From positions 62,001 to 126,000 of the forward strand of contig CAZXIJ010000001.1 in assembly GCA_964640725.1 (NCBI GenBank): a stretch of DNA of 64,000 nt, given 5' to 3'. Position numbers and translations under genes: made by a program. The notes beneath the pieces were generated by a model that saw only the letters and a program-made list of their open reading frames with translations, had not been told where the DNA came from and ran no database searches. Below are positions 16,465 to 25,985 of the stretch, piece by piece (positions within the stretch are counted from its first letter, which is position 1; every line of letters begins with the position of its first letter). This DNA comes from CALHVX01 sp964640725. GTDB lineage: Bacteria; Pseudomonadota; Gammaproteobacteria; Pseudomonadales; Azotimanducaceae.

Positions 16465-18510
16465 CTAGCGCACAGTCTTGCGAATTTCGTTCGACAGCTC
16501 GCTCTCCGCGCCGTCCCGGTCAATCGCCGACAGCGCCAGATAGTAGGTGTCCCGGGGGACCTCGAGGGACACTTCCGTGGCCGCGCCATCATCGATCGTC
16601 ACCTCCTGATCGTAGCTGCCCGGGCGCAGGCCGTAGTGCAGGCGATAGCCGCGCAGCGCCTCCACCGGGGTCCCGTCCACGTTGCTCTCCGGCGCCGTCC
16701 AGGCCAGCCGCAGCGTGCCCTGCTCCGCCACTTCGACACGCACCAGAGCGTTCTCGCTGACCCCGCCAGTGCGGCACAGCAGCGAGTAGTTGCCGGACTT
16801 GCGAACATTGCGCAACGTCACCGCGCCGCTCAGCGGTTTGGCGCCCGTCCAGCTGCCGAAGGCCCGGCATTGGTCTGCGTTTTCGCTGGACCAGCGCAAG
16901 GTGACGGACTCGCCGGCTGTGATCGCGGTGTCCGACACCTGCAGGTCGACCCGGACCGGCGGCGCTTTGACAGCCGCCGGCGGTTGCGATGGCGCCGGCT
17001 GGCCAACGCCAGGTCGGCTCGCCGGGGGCGGGCCAGCAATGGGGCGGCTCAGGTCCGGTAGATCAGCGCCCGGCGGCATCGTTCGTGCCGGCGGCTTCAC
17101 GGGACCGGCAGTTTCTGCTGCCGGCGGCTTGGGCGATACCCGGCCATCGACCTGCACCTGGACAACGGCCCGGTTGCTGCCGCCGCTACTGAAACAGGTC
17201 AGCACATACTCCCCGGTGCGCTTCAGGCCATCAAGGGCGCGCGTGCCTTCCAGGGACTTACGGCCTGTCCAGTCACCGGTTGCGCGGCAACGGTCTGCCG
17301 CAGCCACGGCCCAGGACAGGTTGACGCTGTCGCCCGCATCAACCCGGGGCCTGGACGCAAAAAAGGAAATGAACGGCGCTGCGCCGTCGGCCTGCTCGGC
17401 CATAACGCCGCCGACTGCCTGCAGCGCATTGCTTTCGCTGCTGGCCAGCATCTGGGTGACCTGGGACAGCGCTTGCTGAGCACGCGCGTCAAGGCGCACC
17501 CGGACCCGATTGCCAAGCTGCTCCGGCTCCGAGGCCTGCACGATGTCGATCAGGTCCAGAATCGTGTCGCTCTCGTCCCGGGACTGCAGCAACAGCAGAT
17601 CGCGCAGTACCTGCGCCTGCAGCTCAGGGGTCACGCCCACACTCAGAACCGTCTCTCCGGCCGCCTCGGGCATGATCTGCGAGATCGCCGCGTCCATCCG
17701 CCCGGTGGCAGGCTGATCGTCGACTTCCAGCTGCCCCGCCGCCTGCTCCAGCAGCACCTCGGCGGAGGCGGCGCGGAACACCGCGGCAGCGCGCAGCTTG
17801 GCGCCAGCGCCCTGCCCGTCCACCTCGGCGTCTGCGCCCAGATCACAGGCCAGGGAGCGCACCAGCTCGTTCATGGTCGCGACATCGTTCACGTCGTCCA
17901 GGGCCCGCGCCGTGCGACGCAGCACTTCGGCGAGGGCTTCGCTCGCGAGCACGATATCTGCCACATTATCGCGATCGATGGGGTCAAACATCGGGTCCGG
18001 CAGTACCTGGGCGGAGAGGCCCATCCCGATTCGTCCGCGCAGCCCGGACCACATGGCGGTCAGGCTGCGATAGCTCAGCCGCTTGCCCGAACACTCCACG
18101 GCGTTCACCGTAAGCGTCGATTGCGGAGACAGGTTCAGGGTGCTGGCACTGCTGGCCTGATCAGGCCCGAGAACGCCGACCAGATCGAAATCGAGGGGGC
18201 GCCCGCTGACCAGATCGCGCCCGCCGCTGGCGACCACCTTGACCGGCAGCAGCGTGGCTGCCGGAACCACAAATTCGTAGCGCGCCTGGTCGTCGCTGTT
18301 GGCCTGGCCGATGAGCGTGCCCGCCGCGTCCACGAAGCTCAGGGCCGCATCGACCACCGGCCCGTCCCCGACGCTGCCGGCGATCACGATCGCTTCCGGC
18401 GCCGTGACCGGGCGGTCACTGCCGCCGTCACTGCAGCCACTCAGGGCAAAAACTAACCAGGCTGCCGGCGCCAGTCGCCGAAGGCCCCGCGTCCAGCGAG
18501 TACTACTCAT
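16465..18510 (-). CDS. secreted lipoprotein with two Ig-like domains and a fibronectin type III domain
   Basis: This 681-residue lipoprotein has a signal ending LVFALSGC. A novel-looking region of about 320 residues follows. Then come two closely similar Ig-like domains, each with a cysteine pair (DRCRATGDWTG...YVLTC and DQCRAFGSWTG...YSLLC), separated by a proline-rich linker (PPARTMPPGADLPDLS, PSQPPAAVKAPP). The C terminus is a fibronectin III domain (LRLAWTAPESNVDG to ELSNEIRKTVR). There is no PEP-CTERM tail. The ATG at 18510 follows GGAGAG. It probably sits in the outer membrane and binds a surface polymer or protein; it lies 97 bases upstream of prsT on the same strand. Confidence 0.8.
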   Translation of the reverse strand: MSSTRWTRGLRRLAPAAWLVFALSGCSDGGSDRPVTAPEAIVIAGSVGDGPVVDAALSFVDAAGTLIGQANSDDQARYEFVVPAATLLPVKVVASGGRDLVSGRPLDFDLVGVLGPDQASSASTLNLSPQSTLTVNAVECSGKRLSYRSLTAMWSGLRGRIGMGLSAQVLPDPMFDPIDRDNVADIVLASEALAEVLRRTARALDDVNDVATMNELVRSLACDLGADAEVDGQGAGAKLRAAAVFRAASAEVLLEQAAGQLEVDDQPATGRMDAAISQIMPEAAGETVLSVGVTPELQAQVLRDLLLLQSRDESDTILDLIDIVQASEPEQLGNRVRVRLDARAQQALSQVTQMLASSESNALQAVGGVMAEQADGAAPFISFFASRPRVDAGDSVNLSWAVAAADRCRATGDWTGRKSLEGTRALDGLKRTGEYVLTCFSSGGSNRAVVQVQVDGRVSPKPPAAETAGPVKPPARTMPPGADLPDLSRPIAGPPPASRPGVGQPAPSQPPAAVKAPPVRVDLQVSDTAITAGESVTLRWSSENADQCRAFGSWTGAKPLSGAVTLRNVRKSGNYSLLCRTGGVSENALVRVEVAEQGTLRLAWTAPESNVDGTPVEALRGYRLHYGLRPGSYDQEVTIDDGAATEVSLEVPRDTYYLALSAIDRDGAESELSNEIRKTVR

Positions 18511-18739
18511 TCCGCTCTCCGTATCGGGAGTTTTCTCGAGACCACCAACCTCCGCTGGCGCGGGGGTCGCTTGGAAAACCTGAGGCGAACTTAAGGGAGG
18601 CGCAGATTCGCTGCGTTGATCGTTTGCACAGGTCCTGTAAAACCTTTCGCAAACGAGACGCAGCGCACGCCATTCGTCGACAAAAGCGCGTTCGCAGACG
18701 GTGGTAAGCTCCCATCCTTTCAGGCTTAGCGAGGCGCCC

Positions 18740-19492
18740 ATGGCTGCCAACACCGTGACCGCGGCGGTGCTGATTATCGGCAACGAAATCCTCTCCGGAC
18801 GGACCCAGGACACCAACCTCAACCACATCGCGACCACGATCGGCAGCTGGGGCATCCAGATCCGTGAAGCCCGCGTGGTGCCGGACATCCCGGAAGCAAT
18901 CATCGAGGCGGTCAACGCGCTGCGGGCACGCTATCGCTACGTGTTTACCACCGGCGGCATCGGGCCGACCCATGACGACATCACCGCCGTTTGCATCGCC
19001 CAGGCCTTCAACCGACCGGTGATCGAGCACCCGGAGATCGCGGCGGTCATCGGGCGCCGGGAGGCGCCGGCAGAGGTCATGCGCAACCGGCTGCTGATGG
19101 CCCGGGTGCCCGAGGGCGCCGGCCTCATCGACAACCCGACCGGCGGTCCCCAGGGCTTTTTCATCGAGAACGTCTACGTCATGGCCGGCATTCCCCGGGT
19201 CATGCAGGGCATGCTCAGCACCCTGGAGGGCAAGCTCGAGACCGGCGCCGTGGTGCGCAGCCGCTCGGTGACCGTCTACCTGGGCGAAAGCCAGGTCGCT
19301 GCGGCCCTCGGCACCATCCAGGATGCCTACCCGGCCCTGGATCTGGGCAGCTACCCCTTCATGAAAGACAACCGTTACGGCACGACGCTGGTGATCCGCG
19401 GGACCGACGAGCGCCAGCTTGAGCAAGCGTACGAGGCCGTGCGCACCATGATTATCAACGCTGGGGCCGAGCCCCTGGACCAGCACCGCTAG
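18740..19492 (+). CDS. molybdopterin-binding domain protein, CinA/MoaB-like
   Basis: This 250-residue protein carries the MoCF-binding fold. LIIGNEILSGRTQDTN at the start and FTTGGIGPTHDDIT in the middle are the signature blocks of CinA N-terminal domains. The C-terminal amidohydrolase domain of full CinA is missing, so this is the short form. The ATG at 18740 has GAGGCG before it; the longer open frame from 18701 is not needed. It is followed nine bases later by an SDR gene with its own strong ribosome site. Possible roles are pyridine nucleotide salvage or cofactor binding; the role is not determined. Confidence 0.85.
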   Translation: MAANTVTAAVLIIGNEILSGRTQDTNLNHIATTIGSWGIQIREARVVPDIPEAIIEAVNALRARYRYVFTTGGIGPTHDDITAVCIAQAFNRPVIEHPEIAAVIGRREAPAEVMRNRLLMARVPEGAGLIDNPTGGPQGFFIENVYVMAGIPRVMQGMLSTLEGKLETGAVVRSRSVTVYLGESQVAAALGTIQDAYPALDLGSYPFMKDNRYGTTLVIRGTDERQLEQAYEAVRTMIINAGAEPLDQHR

Positions 19493-19501
19493 GGAGGTTG
19501 C

Positions 19502-20218
19502 ATGCGCTTCGAAGGAAAACAGGCCATTGTGCTCGGCGGCAGCTCAGGCATCGGGCTCGCGACCGCGCAGCGCCTGCACGCCGAAGGTGCGCGCGTCCTG
19601 ATCGGCGGGCGCGACCAGGCCCGGCTGGACGCCGCGCTCGAGACCCTTGGGGAGGGCGTTGAAGCAGTCGCGGTCGATGTGCTGGACGTGCCGGCACTCA
19701 AGGCGCTGTTCAGCGCGCATCGCGGCTTCGACTACCTGGTCAATGCGGCAACCGGGGGCGAACGGGCCGTTGGCCCCTTCGAGCAGATGTCCCTGGAGGG
19801 CTTTCAGGGCTCCTTCCGCAAGCTGTGGGGGTACAGCAACTCGGTCCACGAGGCCCTGCCCCACCTGGCAGAGGACGGCGCCATGGTGCTCGTGAGCGGC
19901 ACGCCGGCACGCAAATGCCCGCCCGGCTACTCCGCGATCTCCACCGTGGGCAATGCTGTCGAAGGCTTCGCGCGCGCTGTCGCGACCGAAATCGCGCCGC
20001 GACGGATCAACACCGTCGCGCCCGGATTCATCGACACGCCCATGTTTCCCATGACCGGCGAAGCGCGCGCGCAGTTCATGCAGCAGACCACCGCCGGCAA
20101 TCTGATCAGCCGGCCCGGGCAGCCGGAGGAAGTGGCCGAGGCAATCCTGTTCGCGCTCGGCAACCGCTTCGTGACCGGCACCACCATCGACGTGGACGGC
20201 GGCGCGCTGCTGCCCTGA
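19502..20218 (+). CDS. short-chain dehydrogenase/reductase, atypical active site
   Basis: This 238-residue Rossmann protein has the cofactor loop GGSSGIG at residues 12-18, VNAATGG in place of the usual NNAG, and the C-terminal NTVAPGFIDTPMF and TIDVDGGALLP. The catalytic block reads YSAIS, so the lysine of YxxxK is replaced by serine, although the tyrosine and an upstream serine are present. Ordinary SDR catalysis may thus be weak or altered. Similar lysine-lacking SDRs exist. It is next to the CinA-like gene (AGGGAGG site, nine bases apart). The substrate is unknown. Confidence 0.85.
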   Translation: MRFEGKQAIVLGGSSGIGLATAQRLHAEGARVLIGGRDQARLDAALETLGEGVEAVAVDVLDVPALKALFSAHRGFDYLVNAATGGERAVGPFEQMSLEGFQGSFRKLWGYSNSVHEALPHLAEDGAMVLVSGTPARKCPPGYSAISTVGNAVEGFARAVATEIAPRRINTVAPGFIDTPMFPMTGEARAQFMQQTTAGNLISRPGQPEEVAEAILFALGNRFVTGTTIDVDGGALLP

Positions 20219-20225
20219 GTCCTGG

Positions 20226-21773
20226 CTAGCGGCTGGCGCCGCGGCCTTCGTGCGCCAGCCGGCGCAGCAGCGGCGACGCCAGCAGCACCAGCGCGCCCAC
20301 CACGCCGGCGACCTGGGCAACCAGCGTGAATGTGTCCGTGTAGACCACCAATGAATCCGCCGCTGCAGCGCCTGCGCCGTCTTCGACGCTGGCCATCTGA
20401 GCAATGAGCCCGGCCACGTAGTGCGCGACCGAGCTGCTCAGGAACCAGACGCCCATCATCAGCCCGACTACCCGGGGCACCGACAGCCGGGTCACCATCG
20501 ACAGGCCGACCGGCGACAGGCACAGCTCGCCGGTGGTGTGCAGGAAGTACGCCAGCACCAGCCAGAACAACGCGACCTGACCGTCTTCGGCCAGCGCTGC
20601 ACCGTAGACCAGCGCCAGAAAGCCGAGCCCCACCTGCAGCACCGCGAGGCCAAACTTGGCTGCTGTGGACACCTCCAGGCCCCGGTGCGCGAGCGCAGGC
20701 CACAGGGCCGCGAACAGCGGCGCCAGAAGAATGATGAACATGGGGTTCAGGGACTGCAGCTGCGAGGCCCGAATTTCCAGCCCGAACAGCGTCCGGTCGA
20801 CGTTGCGGTCGGCGAACAGGTTCAGGGAACTCCCGGCCTGCTCGAACAGAGCCCAGAACACCACTGACACGGCGATCAGGATCAGTACCGCCAGCATCCG
20901 ATCGCGCTCGATCGGCGTACAGCGACGCAGCGAGAACCAGATCACCCCCAGAATCGCGACCACCGAAGTCCAGCTCAGCAGGGTGCCCACCAACGCCTGG
21001 GACTGGATCAGCCACCAGGCCACCGCGACCCCGGCGAGCCCGCCCAGATAGATCGGCAGATCAGCCAAACGCCAGCCGCTTTGCGCGATCCCGCTTGCCG
21101 CTTCGTCCGGCGCGCAGCCTGCATCGCCCAGCAGGTTGCTGCCGCGAAGGAAAGTTGCCAGGCCAAGCAGCATGCCGAAGCCGGCCAGGCCGAAACCGTA
21201 GGCCCAGCCGTAGGTTTCGCCCAGGTACCCGCAAGCCAGGGATGCCAGCATGGAGCCGAGGTTGATGCCCATATAGAAGATCGTAAAGCCGCCGTCTCGC
21301 CGCTCGTCCTCCGGGCCGTAGAGCTGTCCGACGATGCTCGAGATGCTGGGCTTCAGGAAACCGACGCCGATGATGATGAACGCCAGCGCGCCGTACAGCA
21401 CGTTCATGGCGAACTCGTCCCGGATGATTGCGCCGCTGGCGTCCCGGGTCGCGCCGAAACCCTCCCAGGCCATGCCCAGGTGACCGATACACAGCAGCAC
21501 GGCCCCGAACACGATGGCGCGGCGGAAGCCCAGGTAGCGGTCGGCGACCAAGCCCCCGAGCACCGGCATCAAGTACACCAAAGACGCGTAGGTGGCATAG
21601 AGCCCGGACGCCTGCTGATCGCTGAACAAGAAGTGTTTGGTCAGGTAAAAAACCAGCAATGCACGCATGCCGTAGAAAGAGAAACGCTCCCACATCTCGG
21701 CAAAAAACAGGACGTAAAGCCCCCGGGGATGCCCGAACCACTGCGGTTCCGGCAAGGCTGTCTGGTCGCTCAT
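20226..21773 (-). CDS. POT-family proton-coupled peptide transporter
   Basis: This is a 515-residue membrane protein of the major facilitator superfamily, POT/PTR2 branch, which imports di- and tripeptides with protons. The first-helix motif EMWERFSFYGMRALL is the POT ExxERFxYY block. GGLVADRYLGFRR is the loop motif, and FTIFYMGINLGS is the family signature in helix 5. A dozen or more hydrophobic segments run through it. The ATG at 21773 lies downstream of GH3 and glnS on the same strand with a 38-base gap, so it could be the last gene of that unit. Confidence 0.93.
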   Translation of the reverse strand: MSDQTALPEPQWFGHPRGLYVLFFAEMWERFSFYGMRALLVFYLTKHFLFSDQQASGLYATYASLVYLMPVLGGLVADRYLGFRRAIVFGAVLLCIGHLGMAWEGFGATRDASGAIIRDEFAMNVLYGALAFIIIGVGFLKPSISSIVGQLYGPEDERRDGGFTIFYMGINLGSMLASLACGYLGETYGWAYGFGLAGFGMLLGLATFLRGSNLLGDAGCAPDEAASGIAQSGWRLADLPIYLGGLAGVAVAWWLIQSQALVGTLLSWTSVVAILGVIWFSLRRCTPIERDRMLAVLILIAVSVVFWALFEQAGSSLNLFADRNVDRTLFGLEIRASQLQSLNPMFIILLAPLFAALWPALAHRGLEVSTAAKFGLAVLQVGLGFLALVYGAALAEDGQVALFWLVLAYFLHTTGELCLSPVGLSMVTRLSVPRVVGLMMGVWFLSSSVAHYVAGLIAQMASVEDGAGAAAADSLVVYTDTFTLVAQVAGVVGALVLLASPLLRRLAHEGRGASR

Positions 21774-21811
21774 GCGTCTCCCTGGATCACAATCGTCAAT
21801 TGCGCATTCGG

Positions 21812-24217
21812 CTAGCCCGGGTCATCGAGCACCGTGACGGCAACCTGTGTTGCGACCAGCTGATGCTGGTGCAGCCGCCGTTGCTCGCCCTCGATCTCGA
21901 CTGCGAGTTCAGCGGGCAAGCGGTCGCTGGCCGGGCCCGCCCGAAACCGCAGCACGCCCGGGTCGACCACAAAGTTCATGGCCTGGTCGAAGTAGGCCGC
22001 CTGGCTGGCGTCGACATGAAAGCGCACCCGGGCGCTCTGGCCCGGAGCCAATCGCACTTTCGCAAAACCGGCCAGCTGCTTGAGCGGACGGGCCACGGCC
22101 GCGACCTCATCGCTCAGGTACAGCTGCACCACCTCGCTCCCGGCCACGGGCCCGACATTGCGCAGCACCAGCGACAACACGATCACGCCAAAGCTGTCGA
22201 CCACTGACGGCCCTTCGAGCGGGCCAAAGTCGAACTGGGTGTAGCTTAAGCCGTGTCCAAACGCGTAGAGCGGCTTGTTGGATGCATCGGTATAGGCGCC
22301 GTACATCATGCTGCGGCCGCCGCCGCTGCGGGGGCCGTGGTAGATCGGTACCTGCCCGGCGCCTCGAGCCAGGCTGACCGGCAGACGGCCGCTCGGATTG
22401 CGGCTGCCGCACAGCAGCGATACCAGCGCCTCGGCCCCGGCTTCGCCTGGCAGCCAGGCGTGCAGCAAAGCGCTGACCCGATCGTTGAAGTGGCTGAAGT
22501 CGAAGGCCCGGCCGCCGATCGCGATGACGACCGTAGGCTTGCCCAGCGCCAGCAGGCGATCGATCAGCGCCTCCTGATTGCCGGTCAGCCGCAGGTCCAT
22601 GGCGTCCCGAAACTCGCCGCTGCTGGCGTTCGGCGTGAGTCCGCTGCGCCCGCCAACGGCAACAACCACCACATCAGCTGCGCGCGCTGCGCTCACAGCA
22701 TCGCGCATGGCAGACACCTCGGCGCCGCGCGCGCCGTCAAGGGCACAGCCCGCAGCGCTGACCACGGGGTGCTGCTCCGCGAGCACCGCCTGCAAAGACC
22801 GCATCGGCACGCTGTGTGCTGCCGGGGCAAAGTCGCTGTCGGCAGGACCAGCGCCGACCGGTGACAGGCCCTCCGGGGACGGGCCAGCGCCATCGAAGGC
22901 CACCTCCAGATGCGCCGGGTAGCTGTAGTCGCCAAGCAGCAGCCGGGCGTCGTCGGCCGCCGGTCCGATCAGCGCAACCCGGCAATCAGGCGCCAGGGGC
23001 AGCACACCATCGTTTTCCAGCAGCACCACCGACTCGGCCGCCACTTCTTCCGCCAGCGCCCGCTGATCGGGGGTATCGAAGCAGCCGGGCGCCGCGTCTT
23101 CGGACACCGTGGGCGTCTCGAAAAGCCCCAGCCGGAACTTCAGCAGCAGCGCTCGCAGCACCGCCTGATCCACCAGATCCATCAGCGCGGCGGCCTCTCG
23201 CGCGTCGCTGGCCAGCCAGTCCGCCAGCGCCTCGCCAAAGCAGTCGCGCGCTGGCAGCTCGATATCGAGCCCAGCCTCGATCGCCATACGCGCGGCCTGC
23301 AGCGGCGTGGCAGCGACCCGGTGGTGGCGCTGCAGCAGGGACACGGCAAAGTAGTCGGCCACCACCACGCCTTCAAAGCGCAGCTCGTCTCGCAGCAGGT
23401 CGCGAAGTATCGCCGGGGCGCCAGCGCAGGGCAGGCCATCGACGCTGTTGTAGCCGTTCATGACACTTGCGAGCTCTGCCTCGCGAATGGCTGCGGCAAA
23501 CGGCTCCGCATAGACTTCCCGCAGCTGCCGCGGCCCCAGGTGTACGGGTGCATGGTTCATACCGCCCTCGGGCAACCCGTAGCCGAGAAAGTGTTTGCCC
23601 GTGGCCGCGACGCCCTGGGTCAGCTCGTCGCCCTGCACGCCGCGAACATAAGCCACGCCCATACGCCCGCACAGGTAGGGATCTTCGCCGTAGCACTCTT
23701 CCAGCCGCCCCCAGCGCGGATCCCGGGCAACATCCAGTACCGGCGCCAGCACCTGCCGGGCACCCACCGCGCGCAGCTGCTCGGCGACCACCTCGGCCAG
23801 CCGACGCACCAGTGCCGGATTAAATGTCGCAGCCTGGCCGATCGCCTGGGGAAACTGCGTGGCGTCGCGGCCACAGTAGCCGGCGACGCCCTCCTCGTGA
23901 ACGATGGCCGGAATGCCGTGAGGAGTTTCCTCCACCAGATAGCGCTGGATTGCGTTTGCAAAGGCGGCGCTGGCCTGGGGCGATAGCGCCGTGCTGCCGC
24001 CGATCCGGGTCACGTGACCAATGCCGGCCGCGAGCTGGACCGACGCGCGCTCACGACTGAAGCCGTCGCTGTCGTGCAGGTCCCGGGCCCAGCAGCCGGA
24101 CAGCTGCGCAAGCTTTTCTTCGAGGGACAGCCGTGCGCACAAGTCCTCGGCGCGCTGTTGCGGATCGAGCTGCGCGTCCCGGTAGCGGGGCGGTTTGTTC
24201 GCGCCCCGGCGCGCCAT
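21812..24217 (-). CDS. glycoside hydrolase family 3 (beta-glucosidase/xylosidase type), cytoplasmic
   Basis: This 801-residue GH3 enzyme hydrolyses terminal beta-linked sugars. The N-terminal barrel has LDVARDPRWGRLEECYGEDP and GVAATGKHFLGYG, and the nucleophile is D288 in GVVVADYFAV. A GH3 C-terminal sandwich and a fibronectin-like domain (EVVQLYLSDEVAAVARP, LKQLAGFAKVRLAPGQ) follow. There is no signal peptide, so it acts on imported oligosaccharides. Its ATG overlaps the glnS stop by one base (TGATG), which implies coupled translation with an unrelated housekeeping gene. Exact sugar specificity cannot be read. Confidence 0.93.
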   Translation of the reverse strand: MARRGANKPPRYRDAQLDPQQRAEDLCARLSLEEKLAQLSGCWARDLHDSDGFSRERASVQLAAGIGHVTRIGGSTALSPQASAAFANAIQRYLVEETPHGIPAIVHEEGVAGYCGRDATQFPQAIGQAATFNPALVRRLAEVVAEQLRAVGARQVLAPVLDVARDPRWGRLEECYGEDPYLCGRMGVAYVRGVQGDELTQGVAATGKHFLGYGLPEGGMNHAPVHLGPRQLREVYAEPFAAAIREAELASVMNGYNSVDGLPCAGAPAILRDLLRDELRFEGVVVADYFAVSLLQRHHRVAATPLQAARMAIEAGLDIELPARDCFGEALADWLASDAREAAALMDLVDQAVLRALLLKFRLGLFETPTVSEDAAPGCFDTPDQRALAEEVAAESVVLLENDGVLPLAPDCRVALIGPAADDARLLLGDYSYPAHLEVAFDGAGPSPEGLSPVGAGPADSDFAPAAHSVPMRSLQAVLAEQHPVVSAAGCALDGARGAEVSAMRDAVSAARAADVVVVAVGGRSGLTPNASSGEFRDAMDLRLTGNQEALIDRLLALGKPTVVIAIGGRAFDFSHFNDRVSALLHAWLPGEAGAEALVSLLCGSRNPSGRLPVSLARGAGQVPIYHGPRSGGGRSMMYGAYTDASNKPLYAFGHGLSYTQFDFGPLEGPSVVDSFGVIVLSLVLRNVGPVAGSEVVQLYLSDEVAAVARPLKQLAGFAKVRLAPGQSARVRFHVDASQAAYFDQAMNFVVDPGVLRFRAGPASDRLPAELAVEIEGEQRRLHQHQLVATQVAVTVLDDPG

Positions 24218-25845
24218 CAGGGCTTCCAGCCGTCCCGCAGGGTGACCGTGCGGTGAAAGCGATTGCGCTGTGCCGGGTCGCGGGCGTAGTAGCCGGTGCG
24301 CTCGAACTGGAAGCGGTCTTCACTGCTCACCGCCGCAGCCGGTTCCAGAAAGCCCTGACGGACCTGGAGGGAATCGCTGCGCAGCACATCGGTAAAGTTC
24401 GCCGCGGTCGGCGCGGGATCAGCGAACAGGTTGTCGTACTCCCACACCTCGATCGGTTCCGCGGTCTCCTGGCTCACCCAGTGAATCACCCCTTTTGGCT
24501 TGAGACCGCTGGTGTCCTCGCCGCTGCGGGATTCGGGCACGTAGCTGACAATCAGCTCCGAGACCTCGCCGGCGTCGTCCGTCAGCACCTCTTCGCAGCG
24601 AACGATATAGCCGTGCCGCAGCCGCACCAGCCCCTCCGGGGCCAGGCGTTTCCATTTCGGCGGCGGCACCTGGGCAAAGTCGTCGCGCTCGATGTACAGC
24701 TTGCCGGAGAAGGGCAGCTCGCGTTGCCCCAGCGCCTCGCGCTTGGGATGCAGCGGCGCAGACATCACCTCGACCTGGTCCGGGTAGTTGCGAATCGTGA
24801 CCGGCAGCGGGTCCAGCACCGCCATGGCGCGCGGCACGCTGGCTTCCAGATCCTGGCGGACAGAGTATTCCAGAGACTGCAGCTCGATGACGTTGTTTTG
24901 CTTGGTGACGCCAATGCGCTGGCAAAAATCGCGGATGGCGCCCGGCGTCACGCCCCGGCGCCGCAAGCCGGCGAGCGTGGGCATGCGCGGATCGTCCCAG
25001 CCCTGCACATGGCCTTCGTCCACGAGCCGGTGCAGCAGGCGCTTGCTCATCACCGTGTACTCGAGCCCCAGGCGTGAGAACTCAATCTGCGGCGGGTGCC
25101 AATTGACGTTGACGTTACTGAGCACCCAATCGTACAGCGGCCGGTGATCCTCGAATTCCAGCGTGCACAGCGAGTGGGTGATGCCCTCCAGCGCGTCGCA
25201 AATGCAGTGCGTGTAGTCGTACATCGGGTAGATCGGCCAGTCGTCCCCGGTCCGCTGGTGGGTGACCTTGCGAATGCGGTACAACACCGGGTCGCGCAGA
25301 TTGAGGTTCGGCGACGCCATATCGATACGCGCGCGCAGCACATGCTCGCCGTCGGCAAATTCGCCGGCCCGCATGCGCTCAAACAGGTCCCGGCTCTCTG
25401 CGGGCGTACGGTCCCGGTAAGGGCTGTTCTGCCCCGGCTCCGTCAAAGTGCCGCGGCTCGCACGGATCTCTTCGCCGTTCAGGCTGCAGACGTAGGCTTT
25501 GCCCGCATCGATCAGCTCCAGCGCAAAGTCGTACAGCTGCGGGAAATAGTCCGACGCGTAGGTGAGCCGGTTGCCCCAGCTGAAGCCCAGCCAGGCCACG
25601 TCTTCGGCAATGGCATCGACAAAGGTCTGGTCTTCCTTGAGCGGGTTGGTGTCGTCAAAGCGCAGATAGGTCACCCCGCCCTGCTCCTGCGCAACGCCGA
25701 AGTTCAGGCAGATGCTCTTGGCATGGCCGATGTGCAGGTAGCCGTTCGGCTCCGGCGGAAAGCGGGTCACGACCTGCTCGATCCGCTCTGCGGCAAGGTC
25801 ATCGCGAATGCGCTGACGAATAAAATCCTGGGGCTCGGTGCTCAA
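24217..25845 (-). CDS. glnS: glutaminyl-tRNA synthetase
   Basis: This 542-residue class I aminoacyl-tRNA synthetase charges tRNA-Gln. The nucleotide-binding motif is HIGH at residues 38-41 (GYLHIGHAKS), and the KMSKS equivalent is VMSKRLLHRLV. LRFDDTNP, YDYTHCICDALEGITHSLCTLEF and PTLAGLRRRG are typical of bacterial GlnRS. The start appears to be TTG at 25845 with GGCGGA five bases before; no ATG lies near the conserved N terminus. A 10-bp hairpin sits 34 bases upstream. The GlxRS family also includes GluRS, but the GlnRS-specific blocks and length fit GlnS. Confidence 0.96.
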   Translation of the reverse strand: MSTEPQDFIRQRIRDDLAAERIEQVVTRFPPEPNGYLHIGHAKSICLNFGVAQEQGGVTYLRFDDTNPLKEDQTFVDAIAEDVAWLGFSWGNRLTYASDYFPQLYDFALELIDAGKAYVCSLNGEEIRASRGTLTEPGQNSPYRDRTPAESRDLFERMRAGEFADGEHVLRARIDMASPNLNLRDPVLYRIRKVTHQRTGDDWPIYPMYDYTHCICDALEGITHSLCTLEFEDHRPLYDWVLSNVNVNWHPPQIEFSRLGLEYTVMSKRLLHRLVDEGHVQGWDDPRMPTLAGLRRRGVTPGAIRDFCQRIGVTKQNNVIELQSLEYSVRQDLEASVPRAMAVLDPLPVTIRNYPDQVEVMSAPLHPKREALGQRELPFSGKLYIERDDFAQVPPPKWKRLAPEGLVRLRHGYIVRCEEVLTDDAGEVSELIVSYVPESRSGEDTSGLKPKGVIHWVSQETAEPIEVWEYDNLFADPAPTAANFTDVLRSDSLQVRQGFLEPAAAVSSEDRFQFERTGYYARDPAQRNRFHRTVTLRDGWKP

Positions 25846-25878
25846 ATCAATCCGCCGCTGGGAAAGGCGCGCAGTTTA

Positions 25879-25901
25879 GCCCAAGGGGCCGCCCCTTGGG
25901 C
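25879..25901. promoter_or_regulatory. perfect 10-bp inverted repeat in the glnS / transglutaminase divergent region
   Basis: GCCCAAGGGG and CCCCTTGGGC are separated by three bases. The hairpin lies 34 bases before the glnS start and 85 bases before the divergent transglutaminase gene. No T-run follows on either strand, so it is not a standard terminator. It may be a leader structure or an operator. Confidence 0.4.
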
Positions 25902-25985
25902 GAGCTCACGGGCAACGGGTCCCCCGGCCTTCTGACGCCACCGGTCGGGCTACAATGCGGCTCTCGTCCCTGACAGGCCCTGATC

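Noticed and set aside
25879..25901. Hairpin as a rho-independent terminator
   Set aside because: No T-run on either side and it lies between two divergent starts.
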